A stretch of DNA of 64,000 nt, from positions 34,005,769-34,069,768 of the forward strand of contig NC_061514.1 in the NCBI RefSeq assembly GCF_022539505.1. Reading direction: 5' to 3'. This DNA is from Lolium rigidum (lineage: Eukaryota; Streptophyta; Magnoliopsida; Poales; Poaceae). The translations under genes were made by a program, and so were the position numbers. Shown here one piece after another: positions 1 to 11,445 of this stretch. Below the pieces are notes generated by a model. The model searched no databases and had not been told where the DNA came from. It saw only the letters and a list, made by a program, of their open reading frames with translations. Position 1 is the stretch's first letter; every line of letters starts with the position of its first letter.

Positions 1-1241
1 TTTGGCTATGCTCGAGAATCCTTCAACGAACTTGCAGTAATATCCCGCTAGGCCAAGAAAGGATCGTACTTCGGTTTGGTTGATAGGTGCTTTGCGGTCC
101 AGGATGGATTTGATCAAAGAGGTGTCAACAGAAACTCCTCCGGCTGATAGGACATGGCCAAGAAATCCAACTTCCTTGAGCCAAAACTGACATTTGCTGA
201 ATTTGGCATAAAGTTGATGTTCCCTAAGGGTGCCCAAAACTAGCCTCAGATGCTCTTCATGCTCTTCTTCAGTTTTTGAATAGATAAGGATGTCATCAAT
301 GAACACCACGACAAACTTGTCGAGATACTCCATGAAGACCTTGTTCATGAGATTCATGAAGTAGGCGGGGGCATTGGTTAGACCGAAGGACATCACGGTA
401 TACTCATATAGTCCGTAACGAGTGGTGAAAGCAGTCTTGGGGATATCTGTTTCTCGGACCTTAAGCTGGTGATAGCCAGTGCGGAGGTCAATCTTGGAAA
501 AGACTCGGGCTCCATTCATTTGATCAAACAAATCTTCTATCTTGGGAAGGGGGTATTTATTTTTGATGGTCACGTCGTTGAGCTTCCGGTAATCCACACA
601 CAAGCGAATGGTACCGTCTCATTTGTCCACAAACAGCACAGGTGATCCCCATGGCGAGGCACTGGGGCGAATCAAACCCTTACTTAGCATATCATCCAAC
701 TGCTTCTTCAACTCAATCAATTCCTGGGGGTTCATCCGGTACGGCCTTTGTGCTATGGGTGCTGTTCCAGGGAGTAACTCAATGATGAACTCGATATCCC
801 TATTTGGGGGCATACCGGGTAATTCTTCTGGAAACACATCTGGGTATTCACAAACGATTGGGACTAGGTCGATGGTTGGTCCGGAGACGCTCTTTTTGCA
901 ATAAGCCCGAGATGAAGGTATGGTGGCGGTATATTTCACTTGGACTCCTTCACTAATTGTTAGGGTAATGGCTTTTCTGGCACAGTCAATGTGTCCTTGG
1001 TATTTGGTCATCCAATCCATCCCAAGTATTACCTCTAGACCTTGGGCACCTAATACTATCAGCTCAGCTTGGAAAGGTACCCCTTTGATTTCTATGGGAA
1101 CTTTCTTGCAGGATAGGCGGGTTTTGGCAGTGGATCCAGGTATTTGTACTAGTATAAGTCTATCCATAAGGGTTGGTGTCATCCCACTTTTCTTAACGAA
1201 GGGTTCAGTAACGAAGGAATGCGATGCTCCAGAATCAAATA
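1..1241 (-). pseudogene. pol: gypsy protease and reverse transcriptase, partial, with a stop
   Basis: The protease active-site triplet DSGAS is encoded near 1241-1227 on the minus strand and the frame runs through the protease into RT. RT landmarks are SPWGSPVLFVDK before the stop, then [19 protein letters not shown] and the catalytic box FIDDIL near 310-290, so the RT catalytic aspartates are present. A TGA stop lies at 619-621 between VDK and DGT; a CGA to TGA change would explain it. The frame is open again from 618 to base 1, ending in the RT thumb and connection region. The protease frame differs from that of the zinc knuckle upstream, so a frameshift or small deletion lies near 1240-1255. 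The product would act in the virus-like particle. Confidence 0.85.
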
Positions 1242-1619
1242 AAATTCTTGCAGGTGTGGAGATTCCTCAGCGTCCTCAGCATTGACATGGTTCAGATGTC
1301 CTCTTGCAGCATTGGCTTGCTTCTTTGGCGGTGGCTTCTTCCCAGTTGCTGCGCGAGCTTGGCCTTGATTGGGTCTTGGCGCATTGGGGTGCTGAGCAGC
1401 ATTCCCCTTGGTGGGGCATTCACGGGAGAAGTGTCCGGGCTGCAAACAAGCAAAACAGCCATCGCTAGGAGTGCGAACATTGGGGTTGTTGCGGGGGTTG
1501 TTGTTGTAGTTCCCTCCTCCAGTGCATTGTGGCATGGCTTGGCGATTAGGGTTGTTGTTGGTGGGGCGATGCGCTGGGGGTGGAGCTCTTTGGGGCTGGG
1601 GCGCCTGCCTTGGGGGAGG
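1179..1619 (-). pseudogene. gag: gag C-terminal (nucleocapsid) zinc-knuckle region
   Basis: This continues the gag frame after an in-frame TAG at 1620-1622. A Pro/Asn-rich stretch leads into a CCHC zinc knuckle, CFACLQPGHFSREC (Cys-x2-Cys-x4-His-x4-Cys), the RNA-binding nucleocapsid signature, followed by a basic Lys/Pro linker. After residues EESPHLQ the frame diverges from the protease frame and closes at 1179, which suggests a deletion at the nucleocapsid-protease junction. The TAG upstream could be a decay mutation or, less likely, a readthrough site; one copy cannot distinguish these. Confidence 0.75.
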
Positions 1620-2420
1620 CTAGCCGCGGAACCTTGCACTGCTTGGTCCACCTTGCTGTTGCTGCAACTTGCGCTTGCGGCTTTCAAAAGCTGCCTTGCG
1701 CTTGGATTCCACCATGATAGCGGCATCTACCAGGGCTTCCATGTCAGGGTAAGGGACAGCCACAAGAATGCTCTGGATTTCCTCATGCAGACCATTAAGA
1801 AATCGATCCATCTTCTTCTCATCAGTGTCGGTGTCTTGTGGGGCATACCTTGCTAGTGTGTTGAAACTGTCGAGATACTCGACCACAGTGGTTTTTTTCT
1901 GCTTCAGGTTGTAGAACTTGTCCCTCATCATCTTGATCAGTCCGGTGGGGATATGTGTTTTATGGAACTTGGTCGTGAACTCCTCCCAGTTGATTACGTG
2001 GTCTTCTGCTTGCATTTCTTTCACATTCTCCCACCATGCTCTTGCAGGTCCGGCGAGGAAGTGTGTTGTGAGAATCACCTTCTCATTCTCACCAACAGCA
2101 GCAACCTCCAAGTTGTTTTCAATGGTGCAAAGCCAGTCGTCCGCATCAAGAGGTGCAGTGCACTTGGAGAACACGGGAGGGTTGGTATTCTGGAAGTCCC
2201 TTAGTTTGGACCTTGGTCCTTCCTCACCATTCCCGCCATTGTTGTTGTTTCCTGCGGCCAACTGAGCAATCTGCTGCAGGGCCGCGATGTTGGCTTGACT
2301 CTCAGCGTGGGCGGCTTGGCGATCTTCCATCAAAAGGTGCAAGATCTGAGCCATGTTGGGTTCCGGTGGGGGTGGAGGATCATTCTGGCTTCCAGGGCCG
2401 GTACGGCGGGTTTCAACCAT
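1620..2420 (-). CDS. gag: gypsy gag capsid protein
   Basis: About 266 residues from an ATG at 2420 (MVETRRTG) to a TAG at 1620-1622. I chose this start because the upstream ATG at 2462 adds a hydrophobic stretch unlike gag. Order: Pro-rich N-terminus, a short helical region, an Asn/Gly linker, then the retrotransposon gag core with FLAGPARAWWENV, the region around FYNLKQKKTTVVEYLDSF and LNGLHEEIQ, and a basic Gln-rich tail. The fold assembles virus-like particles in the cytoplasm. It is preceded by the extra coiled-coil ORF and followed in frame by the zinc knuckle. The core has no break. Confidence 0.85.
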   Translation of the reverse strand: MVETRRTGPGSQNDPPPPPEPNMAQILHLLMEDRQAAHAESQANIAALQQIAQLAAGNNNNGGNGEEGPRSKLRDFQNTNPPVFSKCTAPLDADDWLCTIENNLEVAAVGENEKVILTTHFLAGPARAWWENVKEMQAEDHVINWEEFTTKFHKTHIPTGLIKMMRDKFYNLKQKKTTVVEYLDSFNTLARYAPQDTDTDEKKMDRFLNGLHEEIQSILVAVPYPDMEALVDAAIMVESKRKAAFESRKRKLQQQQGGPSSARFRG

Positions 2421-2695
2421 CTGATGATGCAAAGGTATAAGACAAAGGGAGAATGATGGCAAGATGTTTCTATAAGGGGGAGGGGTGGTGTGGTCCGAAA
2501 CAAAAACTTTTCAAAAGGCAAAGTAAACAACACACAAGCATAATCAAGCATAGGCATAGCATAAAAACTCGAAGGCTAAAATAGCATATCCAAAAGATCA
2601 AGTTCACAACCCAGACAAGGTCACAGCTGGACCAACAGCGTACATCGTGATACAAAAGGGATAACATAACATGGTCTCTAACGCAAGTGCTCAAG

Positions 2696-3580
2696 CTAGT
2701 CGTCGTCGAGGACAATAGTGTCGCCCTCAAACGGAGGCTCCTCAGGGTCCTCCTCCTCCTCCTCAACCTGCTCCTCGGGTAGAAGGGGCTCCGGCTCCTC
2801 TGGCTCATCGTTGATTAAGGCGAGGTCATCCTCATCTTCATCGCTCATGTACAGATCATAAACCTCCTCGGCCATGTAATCATCATCGTCACTCAGCGGG
2901 GCTGCATTCTCCTTGCGGAGATCCTCACCCTCATCCTCAAGCTCCTCTATCTTGTCCTCAGCCTCCCGGAGTGCGGTCTTAAGGTGTGTCACCTTGACCC
3001 GCAGCATGTGGTTGGCCTCCCTAACTCTGAGCTTGAGCTTCCTCTGGCGTCGGGCTTCTAGCTTGACCAACTTCAGCTCCTCCTTGGCCTCAAGGAGCTC
3101 AGCCTTCAAGACCTCATTCTCCATTCTGTTGGAGTCGATGCTGCCTAGGGTCTGATGGAGCAAGTACTCCATGTGCGCAGCCTGACGACCAAGGGGGCAG
3201 TAGTAAGGAACCTCGATGGGGTATCCCTCCTCGTCGTGGCGTCCAAGGCTGGCATAAGGGAGACCTGCCAACTCCAACTCCTAGCGGTGGTGGAACACAA
3301 GGCGGGCAAGGGCCGCCTGCATCACCCGGAGCAGACCCTCCTCCCAAGTGCGATCAAAGATCTGAACCTCAATCTCCTCAAGGTTCGCCACATGAGAGCC
3401 GCAGAGGGTGCATACCACCATCCAGGACAACTCTCCATCCTCCATATCAGTCAACTGGCCGCCCTTTACCTCTGGGAGCAAGCGGCCAACCTTCTGCGAC
3501 ACCTCGATCAGGGACGACTCAAAAAGAAGCCGAGGACTCTCAACACCAAGCTGGCGGCTCTTGGTGTACAAGACGTCCAT
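2696..3580 (-). pseudogene. extra ORF between LTR and gag: acidic coiled-coil protein
   Basis: One 294-codon frame from an ATG at 3580 to a stop at 2696, broken only by a TAG at 3278-3280. The N-terminal part is globular. The middle (about residues 140-215) is Lys/Glu/Leu-rich with heptad-like spacing, a probable coiled coil. The last 80 residues are very acidic with DDDDY, EDEDD and EEEEED runs. I do not recognise a catalytic motif. It lies upstream of gag in the same sense, so it is on the genomic RNA of the element. Extra ORFs at this position occur in some plant gypsy lineages; their function is not established. It could be a gag accessory or a captured gene piece. Confidence 0.6.
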
Positions 3581-3800
3581 CTACACAAAATTTTAGGGTT
3601 CAAAATAGTAATATGACCAAGTGTGCAAAATTTTAAGTACATAAAGTAAAACTTTAAGATTAATGCAAGTAATTTAGGTTTAAGGAGCAAGGGGAGAGAC
3701 AAGGCACTATTTCAGCATATAGTCATCTCGTTTTTGTTGTCGAAAGTATTTTTGCCCTATATTAACGCCCATGCTAACTAAGGTCTCCTACAGTCAGGAT

Positions 3801-3813
3801 GGCTCTAATACCA
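3801..3813 (-). other. primer binding site, initiator Met-tRNA type
   Basis: The minus strand reads TGGTATTAGAGCC, one base from TGGTATCAGAGCC, which pairs with the 3' end of initiator tRNA-Met and primes minus-strand DNA synthesis in many plant LTR elements. It sits four bases inside the LTR edge at 3818, as expected, and fixes the orientation of the element. Confidence 0.85.
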
Positions 3814-3817
3814 GCTC

Positions 3818-6800
3818 TGTGGGGAACTCGGACTAGCTGTCCGAAATACCCGTTATGCATTCAACTCACGATCCCATGATCAGTGTACCGTGAGCACATA
3901 ACCGAACTGATTTCAAAGTTACATCATCCATTACAGTACCAAATTTAAAGTATTACAACACGGTCATTAGACCAAGTCTTACAACAATTGCCACTTCGGG
4001 CTAAATTGAAACAAACATAGCAGCGGATACAAATCGACAGCGTCGGGCCCAAGTCATGCCTTAAACCCTACATGCAGCTGACTGGGAGATCGTCCTAAGT
4101 CGCATAGTCATCAAAGTAACCTCCATCGTCTTCATACTCCTCCTCATAGTCTGGCCAAATAAATAGCCAGGGACAAAGCCGTGAGTACATTTGGAATTGT
4201 ACTCGCAAACCATCACAGAAGGTATTTGCAAGGTAACAAGTGCTAAACTAAGATGACAAGAGAAGGGAAGAGCTAGTTTCTCTTGTGGATATAGTATTAG
4301 GGTGAGAAACAGTTTCTCTTGTGGATATAGCATCCCTATATCTTTGTTGAAGAAGATACTTCAAAAGAGGTTCTAAGACATCTCTATATCTTTGTTGAAG
4401 AAGATACTTCAAAGAGGTTTAAAACTAAAACCACTAGGATGGGGTAACCCTAATTATTCCTTCCGGCCATCTCCATATGACCATCAAAACCTTTCCCGTA
4501 CCCTTCCGGTATTCCGAAAATAAGTTCCTCTTTCCCTTGATAAACCATTTCTAAAACAAAACCAACACAACTAAGCAACGGCCATTCCAACTGTCCATGA
4601 CCGCGGACGCGGCTATTCGAATAGTTTTTACTCTGCAGAGTTTGCACATTTTCCAAACAAGATCCGCGAGTTCATCATGTGGGCAACTTCCCCGCATATC
4701 AACTATGCCATGATGAAAACTCGGACATGACTCTTTGCCTATTCTCCCTAGTATAGGACCCTTCCCCATGGAGTATGTACCTCCCCAACAAACCATGGCA
4801 GTGCACCTCATCGAGCGTGACTCCATTGCCACGGCGGAAGACCCATGGTGTCTTCCGGACGGGTAGCCCTACGAGCATCCCGTTATACGATTGCCTACAC
4901 CAATGACAATCCAGATTCCGGGGTGACGGCACCCTTATATAGTTGTGAGGCGTCCCATACTTTGGTGAACAAACTCCAAGTTAAGCCCCATGCCCATGTT
5001 GGGGTAATGTGGTTGCGCGGGTTGGTTGTTCCGGGCGAATACATAGAACCATGTGTTGTTTTCCAAAAACCATTTCATAACCATCTTTCCTTTCCTCCAA
5101 CAACTACATTGCGTCACTTTCTCTTAAACCACATCATTTCAACTTTAAAACTCACACTTGGTAAGAGCCATTCTTCCCAAGGTTTTTCTGAACTTTTTGT
5201 AAAAGAAATTTTAAGGGGGTTCCCAACCTAAGGTTTTATTGTGATGAACAAGACTACAACAAGGGGCATGATGCTACTCATCATACCACTAAGGGAAGAT
5301 AATTTAGGGGTCAAAGGGGGGTCAATCATACTTGGAGCAAGTATGCAAAGTATCAAATGAGTAGAATCAACTCTAGATAGATCAAGGGACAAAGAATGCA
5401 ATGGTAATCAAGAACAACAAGTATGATAACATCAAGAGATCAAAAGATGGCTTGCCTTGAGTGGCTACTTGTCCCTGGTCCTCCTCAAATTCTTCAAAAA
5501 CTTCTTCTCCTTCAACTCCAACAACGTTCGAATCTAGCGCCGCAAAATAAAAGAACAAACGAACATACAATCAATACCATATTTTAAAAACACAAGCAAC
5601 TTAAATGAAACAAGGCTTAGTTTGCAGAGGAACTTGTTTTGCAAGGTTACAACATAATTTGGCCATTTTAAGAAAAAGTGGTGGTCAAAGGTTTTAATTA
5701 ACAAAGGTTTTGGGTTAACATTTCATGTGATTCACAAATATCAGAAGTAGCAGCAGATTAGCTTAAACAGAGACTAGCACTAATTTTGCTTGAGAGCCAC
5801 ACCTTAAACAAGACTAACAAAATTGGTTTCATTGGAAAATATTAAACCTAGAATTTTAAAACAAGTTTTGCATCTAAAACACACATAGAGCATAATACAC
5901 ATGGCAAAATTCGTAGAAAAATCCTAAAAATATGGGACCAGTGGCATCTGAAAGGTTTGAAATTTGTGACCTAACGCAATTGGTTTCATTCAAATTGGGT
6001 TTGTAGAACTCGAGTTATTTGCATTTGAATGTCTCTGGTTTTGAAACAATTTAGCAGCAAATTTGAAAAATGAAAACAGGCGGGAAGGTTTGGGCCCGCC
6101 GATTTGAAAAAATGGGCCGGCCCAGGGAGATTTTCCAGGTGGCGGAAGAAAAAAGAAAAAGAAAATGGAAAGAGAGAGGGGGCCCATGGCGGGCCAGGCC
6201 TACATGCCGACGTGGCCACTCGGGCCATGCAGCCGTTGGATGGAGGGATCCGACGGCCTGTGGCCATCGTATCCCTCACGTCCGCGCGGCACGCGGTGGC
6301 CGGGAAAAACAGAGGAGAAAGGGGGCAGGGCCAGGGCTCACCGGCGGGAGGCGGGGGTCGGCGGCAGCTGGGCGGGGTGGCAGCGTGCTGAGGCTGTGCA
6401 GGGGTGGGCTTGGCGGTGGCTAGGTCCTCCTCCGCTTCTCCTCCCGGTGTCGTCTTCTCCGCAGCAACCTTCGGGCGTGACTTGACGACGGCGAGCTCCG
6501 GCAGACCTGGACGACGGCGAGGGAAGGGTTAGGGCGAGCAGAGGCAGTGGGTGGCGTTGGTGGAGGGGGAAAGGTAGGGGAACGATGGGGGCGAGCAGCA
6601 CCACCTCGTCACCGGCACGGTGGCCACGGCAGCGGGCTCCCGTCGAGCAGCTGAGGGGAAAGGGAGCGCTATGGCGCCCCTTTTGTGGTGGCTGAGAGGG
6701 AGGGGAGTGGTGTGAGCTGAGGGGACTGGGCGGAGGGGCCTTTTTATAGCGGGAGGAGGGCAACCGGCGGTGGTGTGGCGGTGGCCATGGCTAATGGCTG

Positions 6801-7616
6801 GCGAGGTAGGTGTCAGCAATGACGCTGGGGGGGGGGGAGATGTCAGCGGGGCAGAGACCGAGGCGTCGGAAGGGAGAGGGTTTGCGCGGGAGGGGAGCGG
6901 CACACACGCTTCTCCTCTGCCCTCGCTAGGGTTTCGGCAGGGGCTGGGCTGGCCGTGTTGCGGGCCTAGGTGGAGAAGAAGGGAGGGGTCCAGGGGGTCC
7001 CTGGGCTTGGGCCAACGGCCAGAAGGGTGCAAGGGAGAGGGGGTGGGCGATGCCACATGGTTCCGGCCATGTAGAGGAAGAAAAAGGGAAGAGGGGATGG
7101 TGCCCTCCTAGGTTATGCAAATGGAGAGAAAAGAGAGGGGGTGAAAGGAAAGTGGAGACGGAGGGTGCCATGCAATAGCACATGTGTCACATGCCAAAAA
7201 TTTAAGAAGAAACTACAAGAGGGGTGGGGTCAAAAAATGGTGAAGTGGTGGTGTTGGTGCCACCCTAAGAAGTGGTGTCAAAAATAAAGGAGAGGGTATG
7301 GGGAGTGCTCTCCCATTATGCAAAAAGAATTTGAGAAGTTGGGAAGAATAAAGAGGCTACATGGAGTTATGGATCACTTGTTGAAATTTTGAAGCAAAAT
7401 GGAAAGTTTACCAAAGAGAAAAGGCACTAGGGTTCAAGGTGACTTCATTTGGTGCTTAGGGTTTTAGGTGAAATTCAAAACACCAGGAGAATTTTAAGCA
7501 ATACTGCAAACAAGGGTCTATCCTATGCACACACAATGTAGCAAGGAGAATTTTTTTTGTTGGTTTTAAATTTTCAAAACTGGAACATGCAAGGTTGGAA
7601 AAAATGGGTTGTTACA
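3818..7616 (-). repeat. 5' LTR of the minus-strand gypsy element (3.8 kb)
   Basis: On the minus strand this starts TGTAACAACCC at 7616 and ends CCCCACA at 3818, next to the primer site, so both ends have the TG...CA form. It is AT-rich at both ends with a GC-rich middle (about 6080-7100) that holds the TATA box and presumed leader. Open frames in the GC-rich part overlap on both strands and are Pro/Ser/Arg low-complexity, so I do not call genes here. A solo LTR at 16489-27823 and an LTR start at 61409 share the TGTAAC start and overall architecture, so they are probably related families. Confidence 0.8.
6741..6749 (-). promoter_or_regulatory. TATA box of the gypsy LTR
   Basis: The minus strand reads CTATAAAAA inside the GC-rich centre of the LTR, upstream of the presumed R region and of gag. 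Its position suits the LTR promoter. There is no transcript evidence. Confidence 0.5.
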
Positions 7617-8163
7617 GTTGGCCCCGGTGAAATGGGCAAGCAGGACAAAAGATGTTATGCAAATTCTCTTAGTGAGTACGCATAACTATATTTGGATCAT
7701 ACACCTACACACAACTGAATTAGATATGAGTGCATGTTAGTTGGATTACATTACATGATCAATATCATCCATATATTACCCCATTGCTGCCTCATGCCTA
7801 CGCTTTTAGCCACTGAAAGTTTCACATTACTTCTTCCGGTGAAAACTGGAAATCTACTGCTTTTATTTACTGTTTGCTTTTACTGCTTTGAATCAACTGC
7901 TATAAAATCACCACTTGTTTTGTGAGTTTATTGATATACAGGTGTGGTTGAGAGTGACGCCTCAATTGGTAAAGTCTTATTGGTATTCTTGTGTTCCCCT
8001 TGAGTCGAACTATAAATTTGGGTAATACTTCCCATCGAAGATTTCAGCGATCCCCTATACTTGTGGGCATCAAGACATTTTCTAGCGCCGTTGCCGGAGA
8101 ACCTAGCTTTATTAGTAGGACAACTTGTTATCATTTACTTGCTGCACTTATTTGTTTCTCACC
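7617..8163 (+). other. Athila-like leader region
   Basis: No coding sequence. The last 130 bases before the primer site are the typical leader of this lineage. The earlier part is AT-rich and probably the 3' end of the 5' LTR. The boundary between LTR and leader is not resolved. Confidence 0.5.
8083..8097 (+). other. primer binding site, tRNA-Asp type
   Basis: TAGCGCCGTTGCCGG differs by one base from TGGCGCCGTTGCCGG, the complement of the tRNA-Asp 3' end used by Athila-lineage elements. It follows CATCAAGACATTTTC, the usual LTR-edge context in this group, and lies about 80 bases before the gag start. Confidence 0.75.
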
Positions 8164-8541
8164 ATGGGAAAGAATAAGGAACCTGCTAAGAAGGTTACCA
8201 TGCCCTCCACAACAAGGAAAGGTACGGATTTGCCTTCTAGACCACATTTCCCCCCTCAAGCTGCTATTACTCCTGCTACTAAAAAGAAAGCTATTGTTCA
8301 TACTAGTTTACCATTATCCACTATGTTAACTAGTACTGAAAAAGATTTGTTGGATATTGATAAGGATAAAGAAGGTACTCCCGATTTATCCAACTCTATG
8401 TCTGATGAAAATATAGAATCTGAATTTGAAGATGACGAACTTTATAATGAAAATGATAAATCTCTAAGTCCTAAAATATCAAATTATAAAGAAGATAGTA
8501 TCTTGATGGCTGTGAAATACACCATATTTTCTCGTGTTTAA
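8164..8541 (+). pseudogene. gag: Athila-like gag, N-terminal piece
   Basis: From an ATG at 8164 (MGKNKEPAKK) the frame is open for about 125 codons: a basic N-terminus, then an acidic Asp/Glu-rich stretch, ending at a TAA near 8541. The length and composition suit only the N-terminal tip of an Athila-type gag, whose core resumes at 9813. The gap is filled by unrelated sequence, so this gag is interrupted. An upstream ATG at 8125 is in frame but lies in leader-like sequence and is less likely. Confidence 0.6.
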
Positions 8542-8549
8542 ACCCTTAG

Positions 8550-9615
8550 CTAAGTCAAGAAATTGACTAAGTTTACCTCTCAACTTGCCACTAATGCCCA
8601 ATCAATGCAAAGATGTGCAATCTCTTCTATTTTTGGATGCTGTGCAGGAAATCACGTCATAATGAAAAATTGACCTGCAATTACTGAAGAATATCGCGTC
8701 AGGAGCATGGAAAAGTTGATTACGCTCGGAAAGGCGGTTCCAGGAGCTTTAACGGGCATCGGTACGGGCAAGCCCCGCCCGTACCGTCCGCCCGTACCAC
8801 CTGCGGCTGCGTTCCCGAGGTCAAACACTATAAATGTCGTGAAGGGACCGACGCTGAAAGGAGAGCCATTCATCGCCAAACAGAGTCGCCATCCACTAGA
8901 TCCATCTACTCCACAACAAAGGAGATCCATCACCATAGTTCATCCATCCCATCTCCCATCTCCTCCATAGCCATAGCCATCACCACTGTAATAGAGATCT
9001 CCTTTAGAATTGGCGACCATTGTAAGAATATTGTGATTTCAATCTAAGTATTTTGCACAATGATTTCTATCTTTGTATTTGATCTTGATATTATGTGTGA
9101 GTAGTCCACATGGGCTACGGGTTGGGGTGAATCCTCGCAACGTTCATGTGCATCTAATCTTATGATATGGGTAAGGATTGAATAGGAGATTTGCGATCTT
9201 GTATCCTTATCTCTTTGCCTCGTCTTGATGATCTGCAGGTTCCCATATCATTCGAGTCGATCAAGGGAAGAGGTGGGATGAGTGGAGAACGGTGTGCTAC
9301 CGCAAAACCTCAGTGACAAGAAGGGGAAAGTACCGGTACATGTTTAGTGATTCATTCGGGATCATAGCACAATCATCTAGCTTAAGGCTTTGGTCTGTAT
9401 TTACTTAAAAACTGTTGTTTCTTGCGGCTGTGAGGACAATGGTTGGACCATTAGGCTCTTGTCACCTCTGGCTTTAGGGGCAAGAGTATTTACGGATGTG
9501 CTACTCACAAATCTCTCATCTCTATTTTATTTGTTACACATTTGAGCTTCATTTATATATGTATGCATAGCTGCAGGTGAAACCTTAACCCTGGCCTATT
9601 TCCATCATTGAACAC
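8550..9615 (+). repeat. non-coding insertion inside the Athila-like gag, LTR-like
   Basis: This stretch separates two halves of gag. It has a TATA-like ACTATAAATG at about 8828 followed by a C/A-rich leader-like region, which looks like an LTR promoter in plus orientation. No long reading frame fits a known protein. The bases AAACCCTTA occur at both edges (8540-8548 and 9616-9624), which could be a 9-bp target duplication, but the ends show no terminal inverted repeat or TG...CA, so the class is unresolved. Confidence 0.35.
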
Positions 9616-9812
9616 AAACCCTTAAAAGTAAACTAGTTAGGTCCGGTAAACTGAAGATAAAATACACTAGCAAGTCTTGTAGATGTTTCCTTCAAACACC
9701 ATTTAGCTGTGCTTCCAAAGGTTCGATTAAACCTAGGTCTTCTAGGGAAAAAGCTTACCATACTACAATCCGTAATCCGGATCGAAGGTATCATATCTTT
9801 ACTTAAGCCTTT

Positions 9813-11219
9813 ATGAATGCCGAGCTAGATGATTTGGATGAATTTGAAGCTAGCTTAAGTTCCTGCGTAGATGATTTATTTCCTGATACTAGAAAAACTG
9901 AAGCACCTGTTATATACATTAAAGATAAAGACTATGAATTTAATGTTGAGCTTGAGAAAATAGAGAGAGCTGAAACTATTAAATTTAATGGGAAAGAGGA
10001 TGAACTTCCTTGGGAACATTTAATAAATCTCTCTGAGCTAGCAATTTTTTTTTGGAAATACTGAAATCCAAAAGCGCTATTACTTCTTGAAATTGTTTCC
10101 TTTCTCTTTAGGAGGTGAAGCAAAAGCTTGGTTTAATTCTTTAGCATCTAAATCTATTACTAGTAAGGAAGCATGCATCTATTCGTTTTGTAATAAATAT
10201 TTTCCTGCTAGTAAAATACATGCTATGGTTGAAGAAATTATTCACTTCGCTCAAGGTAAAGAAGAAGGTATTCCGCAAGCTTGTGGGAGATTTAGTGCCC
10301 TCGAGAGTAAGTGTCCAGCCCACGGTTTAAAGGATAACCAATTACTTGATGTATTTTACAATGGGCTAACTGAAAGATCTAGATCTATCTAGACAGTATT
10401 GCAAGTAATATTTTCAGGGAAAGGACTGTGGAAGAAGCTAAGGAATTACTGAATACCATTAGGCAGAACCACGATGATTGGCATATTGATGAGGATATAA
10501 CATATGGAAGAGGTATGCATAAATTGTCTAATGAAGATATGAAAGAATCTTCAAAGTCTCTCAAGGAAAATGGCATTCAAACTTCTAAGTTGAAGAAATA
10601 CTCTGAAGATGGTTATAAATTTGATACCGATGGACCATGTTTTCCTATTCAAGTACATGCTATAAACTCTGGTAAAGGTAATGAAGAGTTATCATCTCCT
10701 ACTGAAGATTCTTTTGTTAATGGTTCTACTTATGATAGAGGGAGTTTTGATTATGATATTAAAAGGGACATATTGGATAATTCTCGTAATATAGAAATTA
10801 TTCACAAAAATCTGAGCTCTTGTGTAGATTCTCTTAAGATAATTGTAAAACATTATCATATGATGCATAATCAAGTTGAGAAAATGATTTCTCTCCAAAA
10901 TAAATTATATGAGAAGCTTCTTGATGAGAAAAGACAAGTTTGCGGAGTTAATACGAGAGGATGTTCAAGTACTCAGGACCCTGACTATCCTGAAGGACAT
11001 CCAAAGAGAAAAGAACAAGGAGCTCGCAAGAAGAAATCTTTTGCAGGAAAATTCCCAAATGAAAGTGAAGAGAATGAGAATTCTGAAGATCAAGATAATG
11101 ATATATCTATTTCTAATGCTGAAACTGAAGATGAGAACAATGAAGAAGATGTGGAAATGTCTCAACCACATGAAGAACCACCTGAAGTTGCTGCTGATAA
11201 AAATCTGAGCCTACAATAA
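9813..11219 (+). pseudogene. gag: Athila-like gag core and C-terminal region, frameshifted
   Basis: Three overlapping frames cover one protein. 9813-10064 is the start of the core; 10087-10392 holds the gag signature FSLGGEAKAWFNSL and the region around KIHAMVEEIIHF; 10428-11219 is an acidic and basic tail with KRKEQGARKKK. The first break falls at a run of nine T (10045-10053), the second at about 10385-10395 where one base appears missing. The reading resumes cleanly after each, so these are point indels in an otherwise recognisable gag. No zinc knuckle is seen, as is common in this lineage. Confidence 0.75.
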
Positions 11220-11445
11220 ATGAAGATCCTCAATCCTCCAAGGATAAAAGTAAGAAGAAGAAGGCTCCACCTCAACCAAAAGGTAAAGAAAGGGATACAT
11301 GGGTTCATAGAACAATACATATCCCTAAGAGGTAACAAAAACTCTAGACAATGAAAGATTTGAGAAGTTTATTGAATTGATAAAGAGTTTATATTTGTAA
11401 ATTCCTCTTGTTGATGCTATTAAGATTCCTCCATATTAAAAATAT

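Larger units (their letters stand above)
1..7616 (-). mobile_element. Ty3/gypsy LTR retrotransposon, 5' half
   Basis: Reading on the minus strand from 7616 downward there is an LTR (7616-3818), a Met-tRNA primer site (3813-3801), an extra coiled-coil ORF, gag, a zinc-knuckle region, protease and reverse transcriptase, which runs off the window at base 1. The gene order protease before RT, with integrase expected beyond the edge, is that of Ty3/gypsy. The LTR edge at 7616 abuts an Athila-like element, so this copy probably inserted into it, but the second LTR is outside the window and no TSD can be checked. Several stops and one frameshift show that this copy is not autonomous. Confidence 0.85.

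Noticed and set aside
6070..7183. Open frames of 60-175 codons in the gypsy LTR centre
   Set aside because: Both strands are open, composition is low-complexity, and the region is the promoter and leader part of an LTR.
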